From: Methanobacteriota archaeon
GTDB lineage: Archaea > Thermoplasmatota > E2 > JACPAO01 > JAHWKR01
Assembly (NCBI GenBank): GCA_019347805.1
Contig: JAHWKR010000013.1
Location: 30,630-66,681 of the forward strand
Direction of reading: 5' to 3'
DNA length: 36,052 nucleotides
The position numbers were made by a program, and so were the translations under genes. Positions 23,020-30,101 of this stretch are shown piece by piece. The notes under the pieces are model-generated. The model did no database searches. It saw nothing but the letters and a program-made list of their open reading frames with translations, and was not told the origin of the DNA. How positions within the stretch are numbered: the first letter of the stretch is position 1; each line of letters starts with the position of its first letter.

Positions 23020-24069
23020 ATGCGCACTCCTCCGGCACGGGACGGGACCCCACGGCCCGCCTCCGCGACGGCCCCTACCCGTGCGGTCACCTCCGACCTC
23101 TTGCAGCTGCCCCAGGCCTCCTGGCGCCACGTCCGGACCGAGCGCATGCAGCACATCCTGAAGGTCCAGGCCGCCATTTCGCGCGCGGTCCGGGAACACC
23201 TCGACGGCGCCGGCTTCACGGAGCTCGTTCCGCCCATCCTCGGACCGGTCACCGACCCCGGGATCCGCGGCGCCAAGCAGGCGAGCGTCGACTACTATGG
23301 CCATGAATACAAGATCATGTCGAGCGCCATCCTCTACAAACAGATGATGGCGACCGCCATGGGCAAGGTCTATTTCTTCAGTCCCAACGTGCGCTTCGAA
23401 CCGCTCGAGACCGCCACGACAGGGCGCCATCTCGTCGAGTTCATCCAGGTCGACCTCGAGATCCCCCATGGCACGTACCACGACGCCATGGACACCGCGG
23501 AAGGTCTCCTGCAACATGTCACGAAGCGCGTCCCCGAGACAGCCGGAGCCCACCTGGAAGCGTTGGGGGTCGACCTTGCGGACCTCACCGATGTCACCTT
23601 CCCTCGGCTCACGCACGCCGAAGCGGTCGACACGTTGCAGGCCCTCGGACACGCGGCGAGCCCCTCGGCGGAGATCTCCTGGGCCCACGAGAAGATCCTC
23701 TCCGACCACCTCGGGACCCCCTTCTTCATCCACGACTACCCGAAAGGCAGCCGCGGCTTCTACGACATGGAGGACCCGGAACGACCCGGCATCCTGCGCG
23801 ATTTCGACATGCTCTACGATGGCGGCTTCGGCGAAGCGGTCTCCGGGGCCGAGCGGGAGCACACCTACGCCAAGGTCGTCGCCCGCATGCGCGAGACCGG
23901 CGAGGACCCGGCGAAATATGGCTGGTACCTCGACATGCTGCGCGAAGGCATCGCCCCCTCGGCAGGGTTCGGCATCGGCCTGGAACGGCTGACGCGCTAC
24001 GTCTGCAAGCTTGAGAGCATCCTCGAGGCGCGACCCTATCCGAAAATCGCCGGCGTCGTCTCCCCTTAG
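23020..24069 (+). CDS. AsnRS-like archaeal asparagine synthetase (class II synthetase paralog)
   Basis: A 349-residue protein with the class II aminoacyl-tRNA synthetase catalytic core but no N-terminal anticodon-binding OB fold. Motif 1 is near FTELVPPILGPVTDPGIRGA, motif 2 is YFFSPNVRFEPLETATTGRHLVEFIQVDLE, and motif 3 is SAGFGIGLERLTRYVC. Pyrococcus and related archaea have such an asparaginyl-tRNA-synthetase-derived enzyme that makes asparagine from aspartate and ammonia with ATP; this gene fits it by length and missing tRNA domain. A truncated Asp/Asn-tRNA synthetase of other function remains possible. The start at 23020 is supported by the TATA spacing. The glutamate-synthase-like gene begins 9 nt after its stop. 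Confidence 0.8.
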   Translation: MRTPPARDGTPRPASATAPTRAVTSDLLQLPQASWRHVRTERMQHILKVQAAISRAVREHLDGAGFTELVPPILGPVTDPGIRGAKQASVDYYGHEYKIMSSAILYKQMMATAMGKVYFFSPNVRFEPLETATTGRHLVEFIQVDLEIPHGTYHDAMDTAEGLLQHVTKRVPETAGAHLEALGVDLADLTDVTFPRLTHAEAVDTLQALGHAASPSAEISWAHEKILSDHLGTPFFIHDYPKGSRGFYDMEDPERPGILRDFDMLYDGGFGEAVSGAEREHTYAKVVARMRETGEDPAKYGWYLDMLREGIAPSAGFGIGLERLTRYVCKLESILEARPYPKIAGVVSP

Positions 24070-24078
24070 GTGAAACAC

Positions 24079-25455
24079 ATGGCCACGCCGTCCCCCTCCG
24101 ACCCGTTCTCAGCCGCCGACAAGGCGCTCCGCGGACGGGACGCGCTGTTTCCGTTCGGCGGTACGACCGCGTTCGGCAAGACGGCTGTCGGAGGGGACCG
24201 GCTCGGGCCGCTCGGCTATCCCGGGCTTGAGTCGCTCCTGGTCGCCCCCCCGCTATTCACACCACTGCGCATGGAACGCATGCTCGAGCTCGGTCGGGAA
24301 CCGGTCCACACCGACGTCGACACCCGGGTCCATCTCGGCGGTTTCGTCGCCAGCATGCCGGTCACCGTCGGGGCGATGGGGTCCACCGATATCGCCAACC
24401 GCCATGGCTGCGACATCGCGCGCGCCGCAGGACACGCAGGCATCGTCATGTCGATCGGGGAGAACGTGGCGACGATGCGCGGCTACGACCGACGCATCAA
24501 GCCCGACGAACCGAGCCTCAAGGAACGCATGCTCGCCTATCTTGAGGCGTGCCCGGACGGCGAAGGCGGACTCCTCCTGCAGCAGTCGGTGGAGGATGCG
24601 GACGCCGAGCTATGGAACCGCGTCTATGCCGACCCCGCTTTCGCCCCCTATTTGGACCAGGGGATGGTCGGGTTCGAGATCAAGGCAGGGCAAGGTGCGA
24701 AACCTGGTCTCGGCGGCGAGGTGCGCGTCTCCCGCGACGAGGCGAGGCGGTTGAAAGGGCGTTTCAAGTTCCCCGAGGACCCCGACCGGACCGACCTGCC
24801 GCATTACGACCGGCATTGTGCGCCTGGAACGTTTTCGGCCGACATCCTGGCCAACCAGCTCCGGCTCATCAAGAACAACTTCCCCAAAGCGCGCCTCTGG
24901 CTCAAGCTCGGTGGCTACCGTGACCTTGCCCAGATCATCCGTGTCGCCGAGTCTGCCGGTGTCGACGCCGTCACTCTTGACGGACACGCCGCCGGCACAG
25001 GGATGGCCCCCACGGTCGCGCTGCGTCACCTGGGGGTTCCGACGCTCGCTTGTCTGGGTCTCGCCGCCGCGCATCGCCGCTCCGGCTCGCGGCTTACGAT
25101 GCTTGTCTCCGGCGGGTTGTCTGACGGCGCCGACGCGATGAAGGCGGTCGCATGCGGCGCAAGCGGGATCGCGCTCGGCAGGCCCTTCCTCGAGGCCGCG
25201 GCCGCCGCCGGAGAAGAGGGTGTCCAGCGCTTCCTCGCCGTCGTCAAGGAAGAGGTGCAACTGCTCGCATCCGCGGTCGGTAAATACCACATGGAGGACC
25301 TCACCCCCGAGGACCTGGTGGCGACCGATCCCCATGTGGGGGCGGCGCTCGGCGTCCCCGACATGTACGGCGTGCCGGCACAAGATGCGGTTCCAGCGCA
25401 TTCCGGGGCGAAGACGAAGAGCGCGTCACGGGACGGGGAATCGGTCGCGACCTGA
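24079..25455 (+). CDS. Glutamate-synthase FMN-domain protein (GltB domain 2-like)
   Basis: A 458-residue protein of the FMN-binding central domain of glutamate synthase. It shows VTVGAMGSTDIANRHGCDIA, the substrate-site signature FEIKAGQGAKPGLGGEV, LDGHAAGTGMAPTVALRHLGVP and the phosphate-binding MLVSGGLSDGADAMKAVACGASGIALGRPFLEAA. The 3Fe-4S cysteines that normally follow the last motif are absent (an Ala-rich stretch instead), and there is no glutaminase or GXGXG domain. The electron route and the ammonia source are therefore unclear. I choose the ATG at 24079, with GGTGA 5 nt upstream; a GTG at 24070 directly after the previous stop is also possible. It is probably co-transcribed with the asparagine synthetase-like gene. 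Confidence 0.85.
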   Translation: MATPSPSDPFSAADKALRGRDALFPFGGTTAFGKTAVGGDRLGPLGYPGLESLLVAPPLFTPLRMERMLELGREPVHTDVDTRVHLGGFVASMPVTVGAMGSTDIANRHGCDIARAAGHAGIVMSIGENVATMRGYDRRIKPDEPSLKERMLAYLEACPDGEGGLLLQQSVEDADAELWNRVYADPAFAPYLDQGMVGFEIKAGQGAKPGLGGEVRVSRDEARRLKGRFKFPEDPDRTDLPHYDRHCAPGTFSADILANQLRLIKNNFPKARLWLKLGGYRDLAQIIRVAESAGVDAVTLDGHAAGTGMAPTVALRHLGVPTLACLGLAAAHRRSGSRLTMLVSGGLSDGADAMKAVACGASGIALGRPFLEAAAAAGEEGVQRFLAVVKEEVQLLASAVGKYHMEDLTPEDLVATDPHVGAALGVPDMYGVPAQDAVPAHSGAKTKSASRDGESVAT

Positions 25456-25499
25456 ACGGGAGGAACCCGCGCCACAGACACGACATCACCGCACGTCGC

Positions 25500-25987
25500 G
25501 TACCGAATATACCACTCCGTGCGGTAGCTCTTGTGCTGCACTCGAAGGACCCGCTGCATCTCAGCCGTAAGGTCAGCCCAGGCGGCCCGGCCCCGGTCCG
25601 TCGAGCGCGGAACGGCATCCTGGTCCCGGAAGTAGCCAAACAACCGAAGAGCCTCCTGGGCCTGCTCCACCTGCGAGGGCTCGTTCTCGCGACCCACTCG
25701 ACCAGGTATCGTTTCACCACCAGAGGGTCAAGAGGATCCCGGTCCGCGGGTGCACGGGCCAGGAGTCGCTCGACCCAGCCGACCACATGCGACACTCGCC
25801 GTTCGGAGACCGCCCGCCGATCTAGCAGAAAAGCCGCGAACGCCGGTCGCCAATCGTCCATACACCATGGTTCGACCGCGGCAAGATAATCGTTCGGAAT
25901 GAAGATCAAAAACGACCGCGATAATCCAACAGGATCGCCAGCGCCACGCCAACCGGGTTCGTTTAAAACCCGAAGGCCTTCTTCCAC
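25500..25987 (-). pseudogene. intI: Decayed integron integrase (IntI), frameshifted and truncated
   Basis: Two adjacent minus-strand frames together rebuild the N-terminal part of a long-form integron tyrosine recombinase. The first (25987 to about 25690) reads WRPAFAAFLLDRRAVSERRV followed by VGWVERLLARAP and VVKRYLVEWVA. After a one-base shift near 25690 the second frame continues EPSQVEQAQEALRLFGYFRD and then MQRVLRVQHKSYRTEWYIRY, which matches the L-R-x-x-H-x-S-x-R-T-E-x-x-Y-x-x-W core-binding motif of IntI. Homology stops near 25500, so the catalytic half (the R-H-R-Y residues) is missing and the remnant runs straight into the end of the GltB-like gene. Its position and orientation relative to the attC sites are those of a normal integron. 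The assignment rests on motifs recalled from memory, not on a search. Confidence 0.72.
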
Positions 25988-26018
25988 ACGGTTCGGCGGA
26001 AAACCGCTGACTAAGAAG

Positions 26019-26894
26019 TTAGCTGCTCTCGATGATTAACCGCATTGCCTTAGGGCCCTTTTTGAGGACTGCTTCTTTGTAAGCCTTGGCTCCCCTCCGC
26101 ACGCTTCTCGGATCCATCCCAAGGATTACTGCTGCCTCACGAAAGCTCAGTCGAGGGCCAGCGTCGTCGAGAGTAAAGTAGAATGCCAAACGACGGGAGA
26201 TTCCTTGTCCCTCCAATGGGCGCAAGTCGTCCCAGGAGAGCGGTTTGCGATTCACAAGAGGGGCCAATGCGTTAGCAAACTTCGTAATCTGTTCGCACCT
26301 CTTCCCAGCCATGGAAGGCAAGGGTAAGCCTTTGTCAATTCCCAGGAGCGCGTTTGGCAAGTAGTCGTTCACTGTTCTTTGAACGCTTATCAAGCAATTG
26401 ACCCGAGAAAGCGGTCCGATCCACGAAGTATGGTCGTCGAGTACCATTGCAAGATATGCCCACTTCGCTGGCACATCATGCTCTTGCGTCAACGCTCTTT
26501 GCCAAACAGTGCCTGTGGCCAACCCGACATGGTGTGCGAGCAACATTTCGAGCCGATAAGGCTCTTGCCAAAACCCGGGTGGAAATCGCACGCTCTCATG
26601 AGAGAGCCGCAGTTGACCTTGAATGACCCAGTATTCAGGATGGCCGTCGACGCCTAGCACCTTGACCCGATCGCCCGTACGTTCCAGGTACAAGCTGTAC
26701 GGCCTGCAGCGTTCCAACGGCGAGCCACCGACTCTAAAAAAGAGCTCGGTTCCGCGATCCCCCAGCCCCTTGCTCAATTCGGCCAAGAAAGTACGGACGG
26801 CTCCTACCTGAAGGTCCGACGATCCCAGTGATTGCTCCAGATTCCAGAAGGCACGGACCAACTCCGCAGGCTGGGATATGATTGCGGTGCGCAA
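26019..26894 (-). CDS. Unknown protein with C-terminal helix-turn-helix
   Basis: A 291-residue soluble protein that I do not recognise. The N-terminal 230 residues are mixed alpha/beta without known motifs. The C-terminal segment (LSFREAAVILGMDPRSVRRG, about residues 250-269, followed by a basic tail) looks like a helix-turn-helix. The predicted start is a TTG at 26894, with a TATA box 16-27 nt upstream; the next in-frame start would shorten it. It is AT-richer than the core genes, a sign of transfer. It lies between the integrase remnant and the first attC, on the integrase strand, where attI would be expected. Confidence 0.6.
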   Translation of the reverse strand: MRTAIISQPAELVRAFWNLEQSLGSSDLQVGAVRTFLAELSKGLGDRGTELFFRVGGSPLERCRPYSLYLERTGDRVKVLGVDGHPEYWVIQGQLRLSHESVRFPPGFWQEPYRLEMLLAHHVGLATGTVWQRALTQEHDVPAKWAYLAMVLDDHTSWIGPLSRVNCLISVQRTVNDYLPNALLGIDKGLPLPSMAGKRCEQITKFANALAPLVNRKPLSWDDLRPLEGQGISRRLAFYFTLDDAGPRLSFREAAVILGMDPRSVRRGAKAYKEAVLKKGPKAMRLIIESS

Positions 26895-26909
26895 CTCTCA
26901 CGCCCTCTT

Positions 26910-26921
26910 GTCTATATAAAG
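26910..26921 (-). promoter_or_regulatory. TATA box of the gene at 26019-26894
   Basis: CCTTTATATAGA on the minus strand, a near-ideal archaeal TATA box. It points toward the 291-residue unknown protein and implies an almost leaderless transcript. Confidence 0.6.
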
Positions 26922-27083
26922 GTCGGACATTTTGTGCACTTAGGATGTGGTTCCTTGCCGCCTGATAAGCTATTGGATAGTGCCCAACCAAGTCTGGCGC
27001 GGTCAAGGATGAGACCCAATGACCGCACCACGACGAGGTCGCGCGTATCCGAATTCGAAGGAGGTGACAACATAGCAAACAAA

Positions 27084-27194
27084 ATGACCGCCAGTGCGGC
27101 GGGTCGAATCCAAAGCGCGGGAGCTAAGGCCGGAAGCACCGGCAAGGGATCCTTCGCGGCCCGAGCACAAAGCGCGGCGGCCAGGAACAAATAG
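27084..27194 (+). CDS. Short SMP-like peptide, cargo of cassette 1
   Basis: A 36-residue peptide (MTASAAGRIQSAGAKAGSTG, then KGSFAARAQSAAARNK). The pattern AASRIQS...GSFAARAQSAA resembles short proteins of the seed-maturation/SMP-like type found in plants, fungi and some prokaryotes. The role is unknown; stress or desiccation links are only by analogy. A perfect ribosome site AAGGAGGTGA (27058-27067) is placed for an ATA codon at 27072, not for the ATG at 27084, which would be 16 nt away. Either ATA initiates, giving an N-terminal extension IANK, or an original ATG has mutated. Its attC follows about 100 bp later. Confidence 0.55.
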   Translation: MTASAAGRIQSAGAKAGSTGKGSFAARAQSAAARNK

Positions 27195-27291
27195 ATCTCC
27201 ATCCTCGTTCTCTTCCCTTCTCAACCCTGGAATGTAATCTGGCAAGCAGTTCCGGTAAGGCCAAATCAGAACGTGTCTTATCCCGTCGAGC

Positions 27292-27349
27292 AGCTAACAA
27301 ATCGCTCCACCCGACCGCCTTCGGCGGCGGGTGAACTCGACCGTTAGGG
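27292..27349 (+). repeat. attC site 1
   Basis: R'' box AGCTAAC followed by AAATCGCTCCACCCGACCGC, a short CTTCGG-type loop, GCGGCGGGTGAACTCGACC, and R' box GTTAGGG (27343-27349). The arms CCACCCGaCCGC and GCGGCGGGTGaA pair imperfectly with an unpaired base, as in attC hairpins. It closes cassette 1 and directly precedes the 4-TM gene (ATG 8 nt downstream). Confidence 0.85.
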
Positions 27350-27356
27350 GTCTATC

Positions 27357-27833
27357 ATGACGCAAGAAAAATCCAGCCATCTCGCACTCGAAGCCTACCG
27401 AACTCACCAAAGGCAAAGGATTGGCCTGATCGCCACGGCGCTCGTCACGTCAGCACTCTTCGCGATCGCGTATGCCTCTTGGCCAGCTGCACAAAACAAG
27501 AATTTCGCAGAGCCGGTCGGCCTCGCGATGACCGTAGTTTCGCTCGTTTTCATCATGGCGGACACACAAATCTCGGTCAATATCGCACGCATATCAAAAC
27601 GATTTGCTGAGTCAAGTGCACCGAGCGCGCCGGACCCAGATTTCCTTCTACTACGAGAGCCCGCGCTGAGCATTCCTGGCGTCATCTTCGGGATCCTCGC
27701 AATGCTGTGGAGCTACCTGGCCTCAGTGGCTTCCGGCGGAGCCGAGCTATGGGGCATGATAATCTCAGGCTCTGCAGCGCTCCTCCTTTGGCTTCTTGGA
27801 GCCTGGCGCATCAGAAGAGCACAAACGCCATGA
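27357..27833 (+). CDS. Four-helix membrane protein, cassette 2
   Basis: A 158-residue protein of unknown family. Hydrophobic segments lie at about 22-43 (IGLIATALVTSALFAIAYAS), 52-68 (VGLAMTVVSLVFIMADTQ), 106-126 (IPGVIFGILAMLWSYLASVA) and 131-149 (WGMIISGSAALLLWLLGAW), with a soluble loop between the second and third and a basic tail. The ATG is 8 nt after attC 1, the compact layout of integron cassettes. No motif suggests transport or enzymatic function. Confidence 0.7.
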   Translation: MTQEKSSHLALEAYRTHQRQRIGLIATALVTSALFAIAYASWPAAQNKNFAEPVGLAMTVVSLVFIMADTQISVNIARISKRFAESSAPSAPDPDFLLLREPALSIPGVIFGILAMLWSYLASVASGGAELWGMIISGSAALLLWLLGAWRIRRAQTP

Positions 27834-27852
27834 AATGGTGGGTCTTGCAGAC

Positions 27853-27921
27853 CCCTAACAACTCGTTCCAGCCGACCCTTCGCGCCTGTGGCACTCGGGC
27901 GGCTGAACTCGGGCGTTAGGT
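27853..27921 (+). repeat. attC site 2
   Basis: R'' box CCCTAAC, then AACTCGTTCCAGCCGACCC, a loop of about 15 nt, GGGCGGCTGAACTCGGGC, and R' box GTTAGGT (27915-27921). Arms CAGCCGaCCC and GGGCGGCTGaA are nearly complementary. Same orientation as site 1. Confidence 0.87.
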
Positions 27922-27975
27922 GGCGGAGACTCTCCTTGAGGTCACCCACATTTTGAAGAAACGTGGGCAAATCTT

Positions 27976-27983
27976 CTTATATG
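27976..27983 (+). promoter_or_regulatory. TATA-like box of the antitoxin-toxin cassette
   Basis: CTTATATG about 18-27 nt upstream of the candidate starts at 27994 and 28003. A private promoter is typical for toxin-antitoxin cassettes. Confidence 0.45.
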
Positions 27984-27993
27984 TGGGCCATCA

Positions 27994-28215
27994 ATGTTTG
28001 GAATGATGAGTGGCACGACCAGCCTGGATGACCGCGGCCGTATCACGATTGATCGCGAGCTCCGGGCGCGGCTTGGCAAACGAGTGGTCCAGGTGCTGAC
28101 TCCCCACGGTGTCCTCCTTCGACCCGTGCCAGACACGTTGTCGCCAAAGGGCCGCCGACCCAGAGCGGCCACGGCATCAGGTGAATCGGCGGCGGCCAAA
28201 GAGGCCGGCCGATGA
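27994..28215 (+). CDS. AbrB-type antitoxin (VapB-like), cassette 3
   Basis: A 73-residue protein with the swapped-hairpin AbrB/SpoVT motif TTSLDDRGRITIDRELRARLGKRVVQVLTPHGVLLRP, the DNA-binding part of VapB antitoxins, followed by a basic Ala/Arg tail likely to wrap the toxin. An ATG at 28003 or 28006 is also possible given the TATA position. It overlaps the toxin gene by 4 nt (ATGA), so the two are coupled. Confidence 0.85.
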   Translation: MFGMMSGTTSLDDRGRITIDRELRARLGKRVVQVLTPHGVLLRPVPDTLSPKGRRPRAATASGESAAAKEAGR

Positions 28216-28580
28216 GCGACACCGCCGATCTGAATCTGGTCCTTGGACGGATTCTCCCGGACGACGCGCTTCATCAGCGGGCCAAACGGCACACAGCAAA
28301 ATCAGGGTCCCTCCTGGTGCCGTTCTCGGTCGGCCTAGAATTGCTGTTCGTGGCCCACCGCTTCGACTTTACGTGCGTCGAAGCCCTCGGAGCGGCTGAA
28401 GCCCATTTTGAGATCGAATCGGCCAAGGTTCTGTACTCGGCTGCGGAGGCCCTGGATTCCAAGGAGATCCCGACCGTGTTCGATGCTGTCCACCTGGCCG
28501 ACGCCCTGCATCGAGGCGGTCGGCTCCACACGGCAGACAACAAATTATTGGCCAGCCAGTACCCGACTCACGAGTTCTGA
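28212..28580 (+). CDS. PIN-domain toxin (VapC-like), cassette 3
   Basis: A 122-residue PIN-fold ribonuclease. Acidic active-site candidates are Asp6 (TADLNLVL), Glu43 (VGLELLFV), Asp91 (FDAVHLADAL) and Asp109 (LHTADNKLL). The segment TVFDAVHLADALHRGGRLHTAD matches the usual C-terminal half. VapC toxins cut tRNA or rRNA and are held inactive by VapB. The N-terminus lacks the usual LDTNVL form, so it is somewhat divergent. Such pairs are common integron cargo and stabilise arrays. Confidence 0.82.
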   Translation: MSDTADLNLVLGRILPDDALHQRAKRHTAKSGSLLVPFSVGLELLFVAHRFDFTCVEALGAAEAHFEIESAKVLYSAAEALDSKEIPTVFDAVHLADALHRGGRLHTADNKLLASQYPTHEF

Positions 28581-28611
28581 AGTGTAGCGAAAGAATGAAA
28601 CCGATACCGCC

Positions 28612-28677
28612 ACCTAACATATCGTTCGAGCCGACCGCTCGGCTTCACCTCGCGGCGGCTCAACTCCACCGTTAGGT
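28612..28677 (+). repeat. attC site 3
   Basis: R'' box ACCTAAC and R' box GTTAGGT (28671-28677), exactly complementary, with arms GAGCCGaCCGC and GCGGCGGCTCaA and a central GGCTTCACC-type loop. The best-preserved site of the set. It closes the toxin-antitoxin cassette. Confidence 0.9.
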
Positions 28678-28696
28678 GGCGAAAGGAAGGCGGTCC

Positions 28697-29500
28697 ATGC
28701 AACGCAAGACTTTGGCATTTTTAGTACTCATCACTCTTGCCGCTTTCGCACTCTTTTGGTTTCACGCCGGTCTCGAAGATTTATGGTTGAACCTGGGTAC
28801 GGAAATGGTCGGAATTATGGTGACGGTTCTCTTGGTCGAACGAGGGGTCCGAAAGGCGCAGGAGGCGCAACGCCAGCGCATAGCTCGCCTGGGACTCGCG
28901 GAGCTCAAGGTGCCGTTGCGAACCCATTTTGGACTCCTTGCCAGCATGGCGAAAGCCGCCTCAACCGAGATTACCCCGAAGAACCGGACACGTGGCGATG
29001 TGTTCGACCTTTTCCAAACAGTGGCGAGATTCTTTGACTTCGATGGACCAGCACCAGTTTTTCCCGAGGAGTCCTGGTTCGAGTACATCGAAGAACCAAT
29101 GCTCGAGATTCGACAAGCCATCGACGCCACGATTGGCAAATATGCTTCGGTCCTGTCAGAGGATGAACTGATTGCACTTGAGGACTTGCGACGATCAAAC
29201 CTCATCGATTTCCTCCAGAATGCTGCTAAGATTCCGCGAGTTGCCAGCATGAAGGAGATCGATTACCCAAGGAACCTTCTGGCGCACGAATCATGGAAAC
29301 CGATGATCAAAGAGCATTGCCGGGCGTTGGACCGGGCGCTCGCGCTGTTCGAACGGCTCGAAATCGAGACGTTCAGATTCCCAGATGTCCTGTTGACTGA
29401 GAAAATTAGCCCTAAATGGGCAAGCTCGCGGCGCAATCCTGATGAGGACCCATGGCCCCTCGAAACCTCAGAAGGACCGTCTGAGACATACGCCACCTAA
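28697..29500 (+). CDS. Two-TM protein with cytoplasmic helical domain, cassette 4
   Basis: A 267-residue protein. Residues about 6-23 (LAFLVLITLAAFALFWF) and 33-49 (LGTEMVGIMVTVLLVER) are membrane helices, followed by a charged helix (VRKAQEAQRQRIARLGLAEL) and a mainly helical soluble domain with a conserved-looking VARFFDFDGPAPVF and CRALDRALALFERLE. No family recognised. An upstream GTG at 28676 would begin inside attC 3, so I choose the ATG at 28697. Its stop codon TAA is part of the R'' box of attC 4. Confidence 0.7.
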   Translation: MQRKTLAFLVLITLAAFALFWFHAGLEDLWLNLGTEMVGIMVTVLLVERGVRKAQEAQRQRIARLGLAELKVPLRTHFGLLASMAKAASTEITPKNRTRGDVFDLFQTVARFFDFDGPAPVFPEESWFEYIEEPMLEIRQAIDATIGKYASVLSEDELIALEDLRRSNLIDFLQNAAKIPRVASMKEIDYPRNLLAHESWKPMIKEHCRALDRALALFERLEIETFRFPDVLLTEKISPKWASSRRNPDEDPWPLETSEGPSETYAT

Positions 29501-29561
29501 CAAATCGTTCGGGCCGACCGCTCGCCTGCGGGCTCGCGGCGGCTCAACTCTACCGTTATGC
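29495..29561 (+). repeat. attC site 4
   Basis: R'' box ACCTAAC, arms GGGCCGaCCGC and GCGGCGGCTCaA, loop CTCGCCTGCGGGCTC, R' box GTTATGC (29555-29561). Strongly similar to sites 3 and 5. The R' box differs from R'' and instead matches the R'' box GCATAAC of site 5, as expected when the left and right ends of one cassette share the crossover bases. Confidence 0.9.
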
Positions 29562-29576
29562 CGAGGAGACCAAAAC

Positions 29577-29921
29577 ATGAAGGCAGCTGCTTATGAATCG
29601 ACGATCTTTGCGGACCTATCCGAGCAAGAGCTCCTGGACCTCATCCACATAGCCACTAAGGATGTCATTCACGATGCCCCGAATCTTCGTGTGGAACACG
29701 AATCGAGCTCCCAGACTACCCTTAGATGTGGCATTAATCTTTGGTCGTGGGGAGAACGAATAATCTTAACACCCGAACAACGATCAATTCGCATCGTATC
29801 GCAATGCAGATTCCCATTGCAATTCATCGATTGGGGGAAAAACCGCAAAAATGTCGAGATCATACGCGCAGCTGTCCAGCGAAGGATAAAAAATGAGGTA
29901 ACTCGGACTACCTCGGCATAA
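29577..29921 (+). CDS. Small unknown protein, cassette 5
   Basis: A 114-residue soluble protein of unknown family. It starts with MKAAAYESTIFADLSEQELLD and has a helical N-terminus followed by beta strands (TTLRCGINLWSWGERIILTP, SIRIVSQCRFPLQFIDWG), an alpha-beta layout. The ATG lies 16 nt after attC 4. The upstream open frame runs through attC 4 and is not coding. The stop TAA is supplied by the R'' box of attC 5. Confidence 0.65.
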   Translation: MKAAAYESTIFADLSEQELLDLIHIATKDVIHDAPNLRVEHESSSQTTLRCGINLWSWGERIILTPEQRSIRIVSQCRFPLQFIDWGKNRKNVEIIRAAVQRRIKNEVTRTTSA

Positions 29922-29985
29922 CAAATCGCGTTCGAGCCGACCGCTCGCACTTCGGGCTCGCGGCGGCTCAACTCCACCGTTAGGC
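29916..29985 (+). repeat. attC site 5
   Basis: R'' box GCATAAC, arms GAGCCGaCCGC and GCGGCGGCTCaA, loop TCGCACTTCGGGCTC, R' box GTTAGGC (29979-29985). Same orientation as the others; the core is almost identical to sites 3 and 4. Confidence 0.9.
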
Positions 29986-30101
29986 ATCCACACCCAAGAG
30001 CGGCCGTAGACCGATTCGAACGAACTTCCGCATCCCTGCCCAAAAAAATCGGCATATGACGATACCGAAGGCAGATGGCGGAGGATGGACGGGCGAGGAT
30101 C

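Noticed and set aside
27003-27245. Minus-strand frames opposite the SMP-like peptide
   Set aside because: They have no ribosome site or motif and run antisense to a peptide with a perfect Shine-Dalgarno sequence.
29442-29576. N-terminal extension of the cassette 5 gene
   Set aside because: It would read through attC 4 and the end of the previous gene. The ATG at 29577, 16 nt after the site, is the natural start.
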